From positions 1 to 41,910 of the forward strand of contig JAGWXR010000004.1 of assembly GCA_018969785.1 (NCBI GenBank): a DNA stretch of 41,910 nucleotides. The letters are read 5' to 3'. Position 1 is the first letter of the stretch. The number at the start of each line of letters is the position of its first letter. The notes under the pieces were generated by a model that saw only the letters and a list, made by a program, of their open reading frames with translations, was not told the origin of the DNA and did no database searches. Shown here one piece after another: positions 1 to 8,021 of this stretch. The position numbers and the translations under genes were made by a program. Source of the DNA: Alphaproteobacteria bacterium (GTDB taxonomy: Bacteria; Pseudomonadota; Alphaproteobacteria; Micropepsales; Micropepsaceae).

Positions 1-1
1 G

Positions 2-136
2 GCCGACCGCGTACGCTGGGAACACATTCAGCGCGTCTACGAACTTTGCGGCCAGAACGTCTCCGAAACAGCACGGCGGCTTGCCATGCACCGCCGCACG
101 CTGCAACGCATCCTCGCCAAGCGCTCGCCGAAATAG
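2..136 (+). CDS. actR: ActR/PrrA/RegA-type response regulator, C-terminal end (partial)
   Basis: Only the last 44 codons are in the window, ending in TAG; the ORF track misses it. The peptide runs from [10 protein letters not shown] to LAKRSPK and contains a Fis-type helix-turn-helix ([19 protein letters not shown]). This is the DNA-binding end of the redox response regulator known as ActR, PrrA or RegA in alphaproteobacteria, where it controls respiration, CO2 and nitrogen fixation and photosynthesis genes with a membrane sensor kinase. The HTH and RW-HIQRVYE run are seen directly; the phosphoacceptor domain lies outside the window. The adjacent convergent mmcB gene is a common neighbour of this regulator in the class, which supports the call. 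Confidence 0.88.
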   Translation, partial: ADRVRWEHIQRVYELCGQNVSETARRLAMHRRTLQRILAKRSPK

Positions 137-151
137 GATCGCGCGCACCCG

Positions 152-598
152 TCAGGATTCGGGCGGCATCGTGCCTTGCCGCGCGAAGCGCTCGGCCGCG
201 CATCTGGCAAACCGGATCAGCGTGGCCTTGCGCCGCGCAGCCGACACCCTGAGCGCCTGCGAGGGCCTGAGGATCGCCCCGCCAAACCGGTCGGCGACGA
301 TCAGCCCGTGCTCGGCCGGCAGGTGGCTCTCGGGAAAACCCTCGGGCACGGCAAAGAAATACTGGTCGCAATAATCCAGGTACTCGGGCCACTTCCGGTC
401 CCCGCGGAGATCCTCGACGCTCACCTTGATCTCGACGCCCACCAGGCTCCCGTCGGCAGACACAGCCGCCACGTCAAGGCGCCGGCCGCTCGCCAGCACG
501 AACTCGCAGAGCGGCGCATGTCCCAGCGCAAGCATCAGCCGGCTCACGCCGCGTGCGACGTCCGCGCTTGACCCATAGGAGCGATAGGTTCCAGACAT
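152..598 (-). CDS. mmcB: MmcB family DNA repair protein
   Basis: A 148-residue protein of the MmcB family, named for mitomycin C sensitivity in Caulobacter and thought to act in DNA repair. It carries a PD-(D/E)XK nuclease-like core: LASGRRLDVAAV with Asp near residue 42, then VGVEIKVS with Glu and Lys at about 56 and 58, followed by the family stretch EDLRGDRKWPEYLDYCDQYFFAVP. The track starts 12 codons upstream at a TTG (634); I prefer the ATG at 598 because the extra residues (MPCRRASGYDGS) do not look like family sequence and reach into a terminator hairpin. In Caulobacter the gene belongs to the SOS regulon, but I see no GTTC-N7-GTTC LexA box just upstream here. It converges on the response regulator gene. 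Confidence 0.85.
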   Translation of the reverse strand: MSGTYRSYGSSADVARGVSRLMLALGHAPLCEFVLASGRRLDVAAVSADGSLVGVEIKVSVEDLRGDRKWPEYLDYCDQYFFAVPEGFPESHLPAEHGLIVADRFGGAILRPSQALRVSAARRKATLIRFARCAAERFARQGTMPPES

Positions 599-632
599 GG
601 ATCCATCATAGCCCGACGCCCGTCGGCACGGC

Positions 633-667
633 AAAAAGGGCGACCCGCGCGAGCGGGCCGCCCCTTT
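633..667 (-). terminator. Rho-independent terminator of the diiron protein gene
   Basis: Read leftward, the arms GGGGCGGCCCGC and GCGGGTCGCCC form a GC-rich stem around the loop TCGC (one mismatch and one unpaired C), followed directly by TTTTTGCC. It lies about 20 bp after the stop of the diiron protein gene and just before mmcB, so it probably ends the former and separates the two transcripts. Confidence 0.7.
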
Positions 668-688
668 GTCACGATCCGTCGGAAAGGA

Positions 689-1810
689 TTATTCAGCCGC
701 AAGCAGCGGTGAACGCGATCCCTTGCCCGAGAAATTCACCGTCTGCAGGAAACGGATGCCTTCCTCGGCAATGTCGTCGCCCACCATACGGTCACCCTCG
801 GCCTTGAGCTCGTCCATGTTCACATACATCGCATAGAAGGGCTTGGTGCGGTCGGTGATGATGCCGGCCTTGAGCAGCGTCTTGATCAGGACGCGGAAGA
901 TGTCCGTGGACTCCTTCATGCGTTCCTTGCGCTCCGCATCCGTGATCGCTTCCATCAGGGCCTGCTGCGCATCCTGCCACTCGATGCCGATCATCGCGTA
1001 GACCGACTTCATCTGCTCCGGATTGATCAGGTTGAACAGCAGCGTCTGGAAGCAGCTCGCGGCCCAGTCCTCGACGATGTTCTGCTCTTCCGTCGTCAGC
1101 TTGGGGATCGTGCGATCGGCCCAGATCTTGCCGAACTTGTGATGGAAAGCTTCGTCCGTCATGACCAGCTGCGTCAGGCGCACAAGCAGCGGATCGCGCG
1201 AGCGCGTGTAGAGCGTCGCAAACGCGCCCATCGCCAGGCCCTCGACCAGCATCTGCATGCCGACGATCTTCTTGTAGACCTCCGGCGCAAGCACCAGTTC
1301 CGTGAGCAGGTTGCCGAGCGTCGGGCCAACCGGCAGCGGCTTGCCCCAGCGCGCCTGGATGTAGCGCGCAAAGCCCGTCACGTGGCGCGCTTCCTCGCGC
1401 GCCTGGTTGGCGGCATATTCCTGCGCGCCGGGATCCTTCAGGATGTGGCAGAGCGAAGCCGACAGCGACAGCGCCCCCTGCTCGCCATGCAGGATCGACG
1501 ACAGGATCCAGCGGGCCGATTCATTGGCGAACCGGACGCGGTCACGCCCCGAGATCTTCTCGCCAAGCTTCGTCTGGAAGATCGGGAAGAACTCGTCGGG
1601 CAGGATCGACACGTTCTCGAGGTCGAACGGCTCGCTGTAGTCGATATACTTCTTGTCGAGCGGATCCCAGAAATGGTCATGGGTCGCCGAAATGATCTTG
1701 TCGAACGCCGTTGACCGCGCGTTGTAGCGGTCCGCATTCATCATCGCCGGAAAATCGGTCGGATCCAGCGCATCGTAGGCATTGTCCTTGGTGATCTGGG
1801 TGATCGTCAT
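689..1810 (-). CDS. Ferritin-like diiron protein, putative oxygenase
   Basis: A 373-residue soluble protein with a complete set of carboxylate/histidine diiron ligands: Glu110, Glu140-x-x-His143 (EEARH), Glu190, and Glu220-x-x-His223 (DEAFHHKFG). This E...ExxH...E...ExxH pattern belongs to the ferritin-like superfamily of dinuclear metal oxygenases (ribonucleotide reductase R2, R2-like oxidases, acyl-ACP desaturases, AurF-type N-oxygenases). The length is that of an enzyme rather than a ferritin or rubrerythrin. The substrate cannot be read from the sequence. ATG start at 1810. Two 14-bp palindromes lie 48 and 71 bp upstream, so it is probably repressor-controlled. It is divergent from two RND exporters; a joint role in handling a hydrophobic compound is inference only. 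Confidence 0.75.
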   Translation of the reverse strand: MTITQITKDNAYDALDPTDFPAMMNADRYNARSTAFDKIISATHDHFWDPLDKKYIDYSEPFDLENVSILPDEFFPIFQTKLGEKISGRDRVRFANESARWILSSILHGEQGALSLSASLCHILKDPGAQEYAANQAREEARHVTGFARYIQARWGKPLPVGPTLGNLLTELVLAPEVYKKIVGMQMLVEGLAMGAFATLYTRSRDPLLVRLTQLVMTDEAFHHKFGKIWADRTIPKLTTEEQNIVEDWAASCFQTLLFNLINPEQMKSVYAMIGIEWQDAQQALMEAITDAERKERMKESTDIFRVLIKTLLKAGIITDRTKPFYAMYVNMDELKAEGDRMVGDDIAEEGIRFLQTVNFSGKGSRSPLLAAE

Positions 1811-1857
1811 TGTCTTCCGGTCCCGTGTTTGAGAGAGCAGCGCATCGAACCAAATTA

Positions 1858-1871
1858 TGACGCCGGCGTCA
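1858..1871. promoter_or_regulatory. Palindromic operator 1
   Basis: TGACGCCGGCGTCA is a perfect 14-bp palindrome, flanked by A on both sides. A near-identical copy lies 23 bp away, centre to centre. Size and symmetry suit a dimeric TetR-type repressor. On the minus strand its edge reads TTGACG and could double as a -35 element of the diiron protein gene. The regulator is not in the window. Confidence 0.7.
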
Positions 1872-1880
1872 ATTTAAAAA

Positions 1881-1894
1881 TGACGCAGGCGTCA
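1881..1894. promoter_or_regulatory. Palindromic operator 2
   Basis: TGACGCAGGCGTCA matches operator 1 at 13 of 14 bases, with the same flanking A residues. The 23-bp spacing is about two helical turns, so two repressor dimers could bind the same face of the DNA. The pair lies in the divergent region and might control one or both directions. Confidence 0.68.
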
Positions 1895-2314
1895 ACTTTA
1901 TGATGCCACATGCAAGTTAGAACCGTCTTAATCTGCATCGTGTTATGCTTAACGCAACCTGTGATTGCATTATGGAGCAAGACTGAGGCAAACGACCCAC
2001 ACACCCGCCCGGATTGGCAAAAAACCGAGCAAATTGTTCGCCGAGCCGGACCGCTGTGTTACAGTATTTTAAAATGGTCCGGTGCGTCCAATTTCAAGGT
2101 CCGCCGGCCACCTGTTTGTCGCGTGGTGGGGATGACCGCGCGCCATGGGGTGAGGGTCGGGAGGGAGCAAGGGGCAACTCAGGCCAGCGGGTCGAAAGAC
2201 TGCTGCTGGAATGAGAGGCCCGGTCGACCCCTTTCAGCTCTGGATGAAATGCGTGGGGACTGCAACGCCGCCGAGGCCAACAAGCCGGCGACGAGTGGGG
2301 AGTGAACGAGTTCG

Positions 2315-5056
2315 ATGATTACGATTCTTGAGACAATCTTTTTCCGCGGGCGCGTGCTCCTTCTGGCATCGCTGGCGCTCTTGACCGTTGTCCTCGGCCT
2401 TGAGGCAACGAAGCTGCGCATGGACGCAGGCTTCTACAAGGGCATGCCCACGAACCATCCTTACATCGAGACATTCCTCGAGTATCAGGACCGTCTGTTC
2501 GGCGCCAACCGCGTCATCATCGTTCTCCGCAACACCAAGGGCGACATCTGGAACAAGGAGTTCCTGAAGTCCCTCAATGAAATCACGCAGGACATCTTCT
2601 ACCTGCCCGGCGTCGACCGCAGGACCGTCACGAGCCTCTGGACCCCGAACACGCGCATTCTCGAGATAACCGAAGACGGCATCAACGCGCGCGACGTGAT
2701 CCCGGGCACCATCACGCCCGAAGAGATGGAAGGCGCCGCCATCAAGCAGCTGCGCAATGACGTCCTGAAAGGCAACCTCGTCGGCCGCCTCGTTTCAAAC
2801 GACTTCACCGCCGCCATGGTGGTGACCGAGTTGCTCGAATACGACCCGGCGACACAGAAGCGGCTCGACTACATCGCCCTCGGTGAGGAACTCGAGGCCA
2901 AGATCCGCGCCAAGTTCGAAAAGGACGGCCTCCAGGTCCACATCATCGGCTTCGCCAAGAGCATCTCCGACATCGCCAAGGGCGGCATCGAGGAAGCACC
3001 CAAGTTCTTCGGCATCGCCTTTGTCCTGACGGTCCTCTCGCTCTGGCTTTATTGCCGCGACTGGAAGCTGACCTGGCTGACGGTCCTTTGCTCGGCAACC
3101 TCGGTCGTCTGGCAGTTCGGCCTGATCACCCTGCTGGGCTTCGGCCTCGATCCGCTGGCGATCCTCGTGCCGTTCCTTGTATTCGCCATCGGCACCAGTC
3201 ACGGCGTACAACAGCTGAACATGATCACCGCCGAGCTGGCACACGGCTCGAACCCCGAACGGGCCGGTCGCTCGAGCTTCCGCGGCCTACTGGTCCCGGG
3301 AACCATCTCGATCCTGACCGACGCCGTCGGCTTTGCGGCCCTCTACGTGGTTCCCATCCCGCAGATCCAGGAACTCGCGATCACGGCAGCCATCGGCACG
3401 ATCCTGAAGATCGTGACCAACCTGATCATGCTGCCGGTCATGATGACCTACTTTACCTTCCCCGAGAACTATCGCGAGAAGGTGATGAAGGCACGCGAAC
3501 GCCGTTTGCGCTGGATGAAGCTTTTGGCCGTATTCGGAAAGCCCGCCGTGGCGTTCCCGGTATCGGCAGTCTTTTTCATTGCCTTCTGCTTTGCGGTCTA
3601 CAAGAGCAACGAACGCCACATCGGCGACCTGCACGCGGGCTCGCCCGAGCTGCGCCCGGGCTCGCGTTACAACGTCGATGCCAAGCTGATCTCCGAGAAG
3701 TTCTCGCTGGGCCTCGACCTCTTTACGGTGATCGTCGAGACACCACCGGAGTCCTGCGTGGACTACGACTCGATGGTCTACATGAACGAGTTCAGCTGGT
3801 ACATGCGCAACGTCGAGGGCGTGCGCGACGTCCAGAGCGCCGCGTTCACCGCCAAGACGATCGCGGCAGGATGGAACGAAGGCAACCTGAAATGGCGCGC
3901 CCTGCCCCACGACCGGTCGGCGCTCGTGCAGGCCACGGGCCCCATCGGTTCGAGCTCTGGCCTCCTGGATAACAACTGCACCATCATGCCGCTGCAGATC
4001 TTCCTGACGGACGGCAAGGCAACCACCATCAAGAAAGTGGTAGAGGCGGTGAATGCCTGGACGGCAGCCCGTGGCTTCGCACCCGTTCTCTCCGCAGGTC
4101 GCCCCAACGGCACGCGCGTGATGCCGCCGCAGTTCCTGCCTGATGGCAAGCCGATCCGCGACGAGCAGAGCCCGACCACAAGTTGGACGCTTGCGCGCGA
4201 GCAGGCCGACGGCCTTGTGTACACGGCGCCGGCCCTCGCCAAGGACCAGCCGCAGACCTGGACGGTGAAGGGTTACATGCGCCCGCCATCCGACAGGATC
4301 GACCTGCATGGCCTCGTCGGCGAACCGGTCAAGGGTGCAGAAGGCACGCTTGAAGTCACGCCCGGCAAGGACGGCAAGGCGCAGGTGGCCCTCGCGGCCC
4401 TGATTGCGAAGCCGGAATTCGCCGGCGCCGAACTCTTCGTCATTGACGGCGTGCCGGATTCCTTCGCGATCCGCATGGCTTCGGGCAACTCGGGTGTCAC
4501 AGCCGCCGTGAACGAGACCGTTCACACCTACGAGCTGCCCTCGGTCCTCATCGTCTATGCGATCGTGATCTTCCTGACCTACATCACCTATTGGGACTGG
4601 CGCGCCGCAGTGGGCTGCCTCCTGCCGCTGACCTACGCCACGTTCTTCGGCTACTGGTTCATGATGGAACTGGACATCGGCCTGAAGGTGTCGACCCTGC
4701 CCGTGATCGTGCTGGTCGTCGGCATCGGCATCGACTACGCCTACTACATCTATAACCGCCTCCAGTACCACCTGTCGCGCGGCCAGAACATTACGGACTC
4801 CTACGCGGAGACGGTGCTGGAAACAGGCAACGGCGTGTTCTACACCGCGCTGAACTTCGCCATCGGCGTTTCGACCTGGTCGCTCTCGCCGCTGAAGTTC
4901 CAGGCCGACATGGGCCTTCTGATGACCTTCATGTTCATGGTCAACATGGTCATGGCCCTGACAGCCCTGCCGGGTCTGGCCGTCGTGATCGACACCGTAT
5001 TCCCGCGCAAGAAGCTTCCCTACGCGGGTCCCGAGCCGGGAGGACACTGGCAATGA
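2315..5056 (+). CDS. RND/MMPL family transporter, first tandem copy
   Basis: A 913-residue inner-membrane protein with the twelve-helix plan of the MMPL/RND superfamily: TM1 near residues 13-31, a large periplasmic loop to about 225, TM2-6 (about 228-375), a short cytosolic linker, TM7 near 408-427, a second large loop to about 740, and TM8-12 to the end. In the second half the helix VVGIGIDYAYYIYNR carries an Asp-Tyr pair near residue 807, as in MmpL-type proton relays; the matching helix in the first half reads FAIGTSHGVQQ and lacks it. Family members export hydrophobic molecules using the proton gradient, mostly with unknown substrates. The next gene is a paralogue of identical length. No membrane-fusion or outer-membrane partner is nearby. 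ATG 2315 is the most upstream start, with GGGGAG 12 bp before it. Confidence 0.85.
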   Translation: MITILETIFFRGRVLLLASLALLTVVLGLEATKLRMDAGFYKGMPTNHPYIETFLEYQDRLFGANRVIIVLRNTKGDIWNKEFLKSLNEITQDIFYLPGVDRRTVTSLWTPNTRILEITEDGINARDVIPGTITPEEMEGAAIKQLRNDVLKGNLVGRLVSNDFTAAMVVTELLEYDPATQKRLDYIALGEELEAKIRAKFEKDGLQVHIIGFAKSISDIAKGGIEEAPKFFGIAFVLTVLSLWLYCRDWKLTWLTVLCSATSVVWQFGLITLLGFGLDPLAILVPFLVFAIGTSHGVQQLNMITAELAHGSNPERAGRSSFRGLLVPGTISILTDAVGFAALYVVPIPQIQELAITAAIGTILKIVTNLIMLPVMMTYFTFPENYREKVMKARERRLRWMKLLAVFGKPAVAFPVSAVFFIAFCFAVYKSNERHIGDLHAGSPELRPGSRYNVDAKLISEKFSLGLDLFTVIVETPPESCVDYDSMVYMNEFSWYMRNVEGVRDVQSAAFTAKTIAAGWNEGNLKWRALPHDRSALVQATGPIGSSSGLLDNNCTIMPLQIFLTDGKATTIKKVVEAVNAWTAARGFAPVLSAGRPNGTRVMPPQFLPDGKPIRDEQSPTTSWTLAREQADGLVYTAPALAKDQPQTWTVKGYMRPPSDRIDLHGLVGEPVKGAEGTLEVTPGKDGKAQVALAALIAKPEFAGAELFVIDGVPDSFAIRMASGNSGVTAAVNETVHTYELPSVLIVYAIVIFLTYITYWDWRAAVGCLLPLTYATFFGYWFMMELDIGLKVSTLPVIVLVVGIGIDYAYYIYNRLQYHLSRGQNITDSYAETVLETGNGVFYTALNFAIGVSTWSLSPLKFQADMGLLMTFMFMVNMVMALTALPGLAVVIDTVFPRKKLPYAGPEPGGHWQ
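3872..3921 (+). repeat. 50-bp identical block shared with the second MMPL gene (copy 1)
   Basis: The 50 bases encoding WNEGNLKWRALPHDRS (plus one base before and one after) are identical, including third codon positions, to 6735-6784 in the paralogue, while flanking stretches differ at synonymous sites. It codes for part of the second periplasmic loop. Recent gene conversion or strong constraint would explain it. Confidence 0.85.
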
Positions 5057-5093
5057 ACCCGACCAGGGCCATGTTATCAGGATAGGAAATCAG

Positions 5094-5130
5094 GACACCC
5101 GCTTCAGGCTGGAGCAGGTGTCATTGTTTT
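5094..5130 (+). terminator. Terminator-like hairpin between the two MMPL genes
   Basis: GACACCCGCT pairs with AGCAGGTGTC (9 of 10 positions, one mismatch) around a 9-nt loop, followed by ATTGTTTTGAG. The T-run is interrupted, so termination may be partial. It lies between the tandem exporters and could make expression of the second copy lower or separate. Confidence 0.45.
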
Positions 5131-5177
5131 GAGCGCCTTCTTTGCAACTGCAAGTCAAACCAAGATAGTCCAAGCCC

Positions 5178-7919
5178 ATGATCAGATTTCTCGAGACCAT
5201 CTTCTTCCGCGGCCGCGTTCTCGTGCTGGCGATCATTGCCGTCGCGACCATTTTCCTCGGCTTCGAGGCAACCAAGCTGCGGATGGACGCGGGCTTCTAC
5301 AAGAGCCTGCCGACGGATCATCCCTACATCGACACCTTCCTTGAGTACCAGGACAGGCTGTTCGGCGCGAACCGGGTGATCATTGTTCTCGACAACACCA
5401 AGGGCGACATCTGGAACAAGGAGTTCCTCAAGACCCTCGACGAGGCAACCAAGGCGATCTTCTACCTGCCGGGCGTTGACCGTCGCACGGTGACCAGTCT
5501 GTGGACCCCGAACACGCGCATTCTCGAGATCACCGAGGACGGCATCAACGCCCGCGACATCATCCCGGGCACATTGACACCCGATGAAATGAATGCGCCG
5601 GCGATCAAGCAGCTGCGCAATGACGTGCTCAAGGGCAACCTCGTCGGGCGCCTTGTCTCCAATGACTTCACCTCGAGCATGATCGTCACCGAATTGCTCG
5701 AGTATGACCCGGCAACCCAGCAGAAACTCGATTACATCGCCCTCGGCGAACAGCTGGAAAGGGAAATCCGCGGCAAGTTCGAGAAAGGCGACCTGAAGGT
5801 CCACATCATCGGTTTCGCCAAGAACATTTCCGACATTGCCAAGGGCGGATCCGAATCCGCACCGGTCTTCTTCGGCGGCGCCTTCATCCTGACTGTCCTG
5901 GCCGTCTACTTCTATTGCCGCAACTGGCCACTCACGATCATCACGGTCGGCTGCTCGCTGACCTCGGTCGTCTGGCAGTTCGGCATGATCACGCTGCTGG
6001 GTTTCGGCCTCGACCCGCTGGCAATCCTGGTGCCGTTCCTCGTCTTTGCGATCGGCACCAGTCACGGCGTTCAGCAATTGAACATGATCACCGCCGAGAT
6101 CACCCACGGCTCCACGCCGGAGCAGGCGGCGCGCTCGAGCTTCCGCGGCCTTCTGATCCCGGGCTCGCTCTCGCTTGTGACGGCAGTCGTCGGCTTTGCA
6201 GCCCTTCTGGTAGTCCCGATCCCGCAGATCCAGGAGCTGGCCATCACGGCTTCGATCGGCACAGGCCTCAAGCTGATTTCGAACCTCATCATGCTGCCCG
6301 TCATCGTGTCGTACCTGAAGTTCGACGACGGCTACAAGGCGCGCGTGACAAAGGCCCGCGACACCCGCTTGCGGTTCATGAGGCTTCTCGGCGTTTTCGG
6401 ACGGCCTGCCGTGGCCTACCCCGTGACGGCAGTGTTCCTCGCCATGTTCGCGGCCTCGGTCTACTACAGCCAGAACCGCCATGTCGGCGACCTGCACCCG
6501 GGTTCGCCGGAACTGCGTCCCGACGCCCGCTACAACCAGGACGCCCAGGCCATCTCCAACAAGTTCTCGGTTGGCCTCGACCTCTTCACGGTCATCGTGG
6601 AGACGCCGCCCGAGTCCTGCGTGGACTATCCGTCGATGGTCTACATGAACGATTTCAGCTGGTACATGCGCAACATCGAAGGTGTCCGCGACGTGCAGAG
6701 CGCCGCCTTCACCGCCAAGACGATCGCGGCCGGCTGGAACGAAGGCAACCTGAAATGGCGCGCCCTGCCCCACGACCGGTCGGCACTTGTGCAGGCGACA
6801 GGCCCCATCGGGTCGAGCTCGGGCCTGCTTGACAACAATTGCACGATCATGCCGCTGCAGATCTACCTCGTCGATGGCAAGGCCACGACCCTCAAGAACG
6901 TGGTCAAGGCCGTCGAAGCCTGGATGGAAGCGCGTGGGTTCCCGCCGATCCTTTCGGCCGGAAGGCCCAACGGAACACGCGTGATGCCGCCGCAGTTCCT
7001 GCCCGATGGCAAGCCCATCCGCGACGAACAGAGCCCCACGTCGTCCTGGACGGTGAACCGCACCCAGGCCGAAGGCCTGGTCTACACCGCCCCGGAGGCC
7101 GTCAAGGATCGTCCGCAGACCTGGACGGTCAAGGGCTACCTGTCGCCACCATCCGACAAGATCGAACTGCGCGGTCTCGTGGGTGAGGCCGTCAAGGGTG
7201 CGGAAGGTACGATCGAGGTGGTTCCCGGCAAGGACGGCAAGGCCAAGGTCGACCTGCTGCCGCTCATCTCCCGCCCCGAATTCGCGAACGCCGAACTCTT
7301 CGTGATCGACGGTGTTCCGGACGCATTCAACATCCGCATGGCGTCGGGCAACTCTGGCGTCACGGCAGCCGTGAACGAAACGCTCGAGATCTACGAGCTC
7401 CCCTCCACGCTGATCGTCTATGTGATGGTGTTGTTCCTGACCTACATCACCTACTTCGACTGGCGCGCCGCAGTGGGCTGCATGCTGCCCCTGCTCTTTG
7501 CGACCTTCTTCGGCTACTTCTTCATGATGGAGCTCGACATCGGCCTGAAAGTGTCGACGCTCCCCGTGATCGTGCTGGTGGTTGGCGTCGGCGTCGACTA
7601 CGCCTACTACATATACAACCGCCTGCAATATCACCTGTCCGAAGGCGTCAGTATCACCGAAGCCTACGAGGAAACGATCCTCGAGACGGGCAACGGCGTG
7701 TTCTTCACAGCCCTGAACTTCGCCGTCGGCGTGTCGACCTGGTCGTTCTCGCCGCTCAAGTTCCAGGCAGACATGGGAACGCTGCTGACATTCATGTTCA
7801 TGACCAACATGATCATGGCCCTCACGGCGCTGCCGGGTATCGCCGTCGTGATCGACAGGCTCATGCCCCGCAAGAAGCTGCCCTACCCGGGCCCCGAGCC
7901 GGGAGGCCACTGGCACTGA
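5178..7919 (+). CDS. RND/MMPL family transporter, second tandem copy
   Basis: Also 913 residues and alignable end to end with the preceding gene without obvious gaps; the N-terminal 100 residues and the loop ESCVDYPSMVYMN...NNCTIMPLQI are nearly the same in both. The topology matches: TM1 near the N-terminus, the FAIGTSHGVQQ helix in the first half without an Asp-Tyr pair, and VVGVGVDYAYYIYNR near residue 807 with one. It is thus a proton-driven exporter of unknown substrate, or one half of a heteromeric exporter with its neighbour; family members can be trimeric, so mixed assembly is possible but not shown. The start at ATG 5178 has a poor Shine-Dalgarno sequence. A strong terminator follows the gene. 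Confidence 0.85.
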   Translation: MIRFLETIFFRGRVLVLAIIAVATIFLGFEATKLRMDAGFYKSLPTDHPYIDTFLEYQDRLFGANRVIIVLDNTKGDIWNKEFLKTLDEATKAIFYLPGVDRRTVTSLWTPNTRILEITEDGINARDIIPGTLTPDEMNAPAIKQLRNDVLKGNLVGRLVSNDFTSSMIVTELLEYDPATQQKLDYIALGEQLEREIRGKFEKGDLKVHIIGFAKNISDIAKGGSESAPVFFGGAFILTVLAVYFYCRNWPLTIITVGCSLTSVVWQFGMITLLGFGLDPLAILVPFLVFAIGTSHGVQQLNMITAEITHGSTPEQAARSSFRGLLIPGSLSLVTAVVGFAALLVVPIPQIQELAITASIGTGLKLISNLIMLPVIVSYLKFDDGYKARVTKARDTRLRFMRLLGVFGRPAVAYPVTAVFLAMFAASVYYSQNRHVGDLHPGSPELRPDARYNQDAQAISNKFSVGLDLFTVIVETPPESCVDYPSMVYMNDFSWYMRNIEGVRDVQSAAFTAKTIAAGWNEGNLKWRALPHDRSALVQATGPIGSSSGLLDNNCTIMPLQIYLVDGKATTLKNVVKAVEAWMEARGFPPILSAGRPNGTRVMPPQFLPDGKPIRDEQSPTSSWTVNRTQAEGLVYTAPEAVKDRPQTWTVKGYLSPPSDKIELRGLVGEAVKGAEGTIEVVPGKDGKAKVDLLPLISRPEFANAELFVIDGVPDAFNIRMASGNSGVTAAVNETLEIYELPSTLIVYVMVLFLTYITYFDWRAAVGCMLPLLFATFFGYFFMMELDIGLKVSTLPVIVLVVGVGVDYAYYIYNRLQYHLSEGVSITEAYEETILETGNGVFFTALNFAVGVSTWSFSPLKFQADMGTLLTFMFMTNMIMALTALPGIAVVIDRLMPRKKLPYPGPEPGGHWH
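6735..6784 (+). repeat. 50-bp identical block shared with the first MMPL gene (copy 2)
   Basis: Second copy of the block at 3872-3921, identical over 50 bases. Both copies sit in frame at the same codons of the paralogous genes. Confidence 0.85.
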
Positions 7920-7946
7920 GAGCCCCGGCTTTTCGCCATCGACAGG

Positions 7947-7980
7947 GGGTCGGAACAGGGATGTTCCGGCCCTCTTTTTT
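7947..7980 (+). terminator. Rho-independent terminator after the second MMPL gene
   Basis: GGGTCGGAACA pairs with TGTTCCGGCCC (11 bp, one G-U pair) around the loop GGGA, followed by TCTTTTTT. It is the clearest intrinsic terminator in the window and ends the exporter transcript before the TerB-like gene. Confidence 0.9.
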
Positions 7981-8021
7981 GTGGCAAATGCTGACCTGCC
8001 AGAGCACGGGAATCAGCAAGG

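Larger units (their letters stand above)
1811..2314. other. Gene-free divergent regulatory region between diiron protein and MMPL exporters
   Basis: These 504 bp contain no convincing gene. They hold the two palindromic operators (1858-1894), a relatively AT-rich stretch up to about 2100, and a CCGGACC/GGTCCGG inverted repeat (2046-2052 and 2076-2082, 23-bp spacer) that could be a further protein site. The ORF at 1910-2305 is rejected because of rare codons and lack of family resemblance. A GGGGAG at 2297-2302 could be the ribosome-binding site of the first exporter. Confidence 0.7.

Noticed and set aside
1910-2305. 131-codon ORF with a signal-peptide-like start in the divergent region
   Set aside because: The hydrophobic start is suggestive, but it uses rare codons (AGA, TTA) unlike its neighbours, the rest is Arg-rich with no pattern, and it lies in a regulatory region with AT-rich DNA.
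5121-7916. 931-codon leftward ORF antisense to the second MMPL gene
   Set aside because: Shadow of the real gene. The first copy has a similar shadow (3287-5053), as expected from paralogous coding strands; low-complexity Asp/His/Gly/Val composition.
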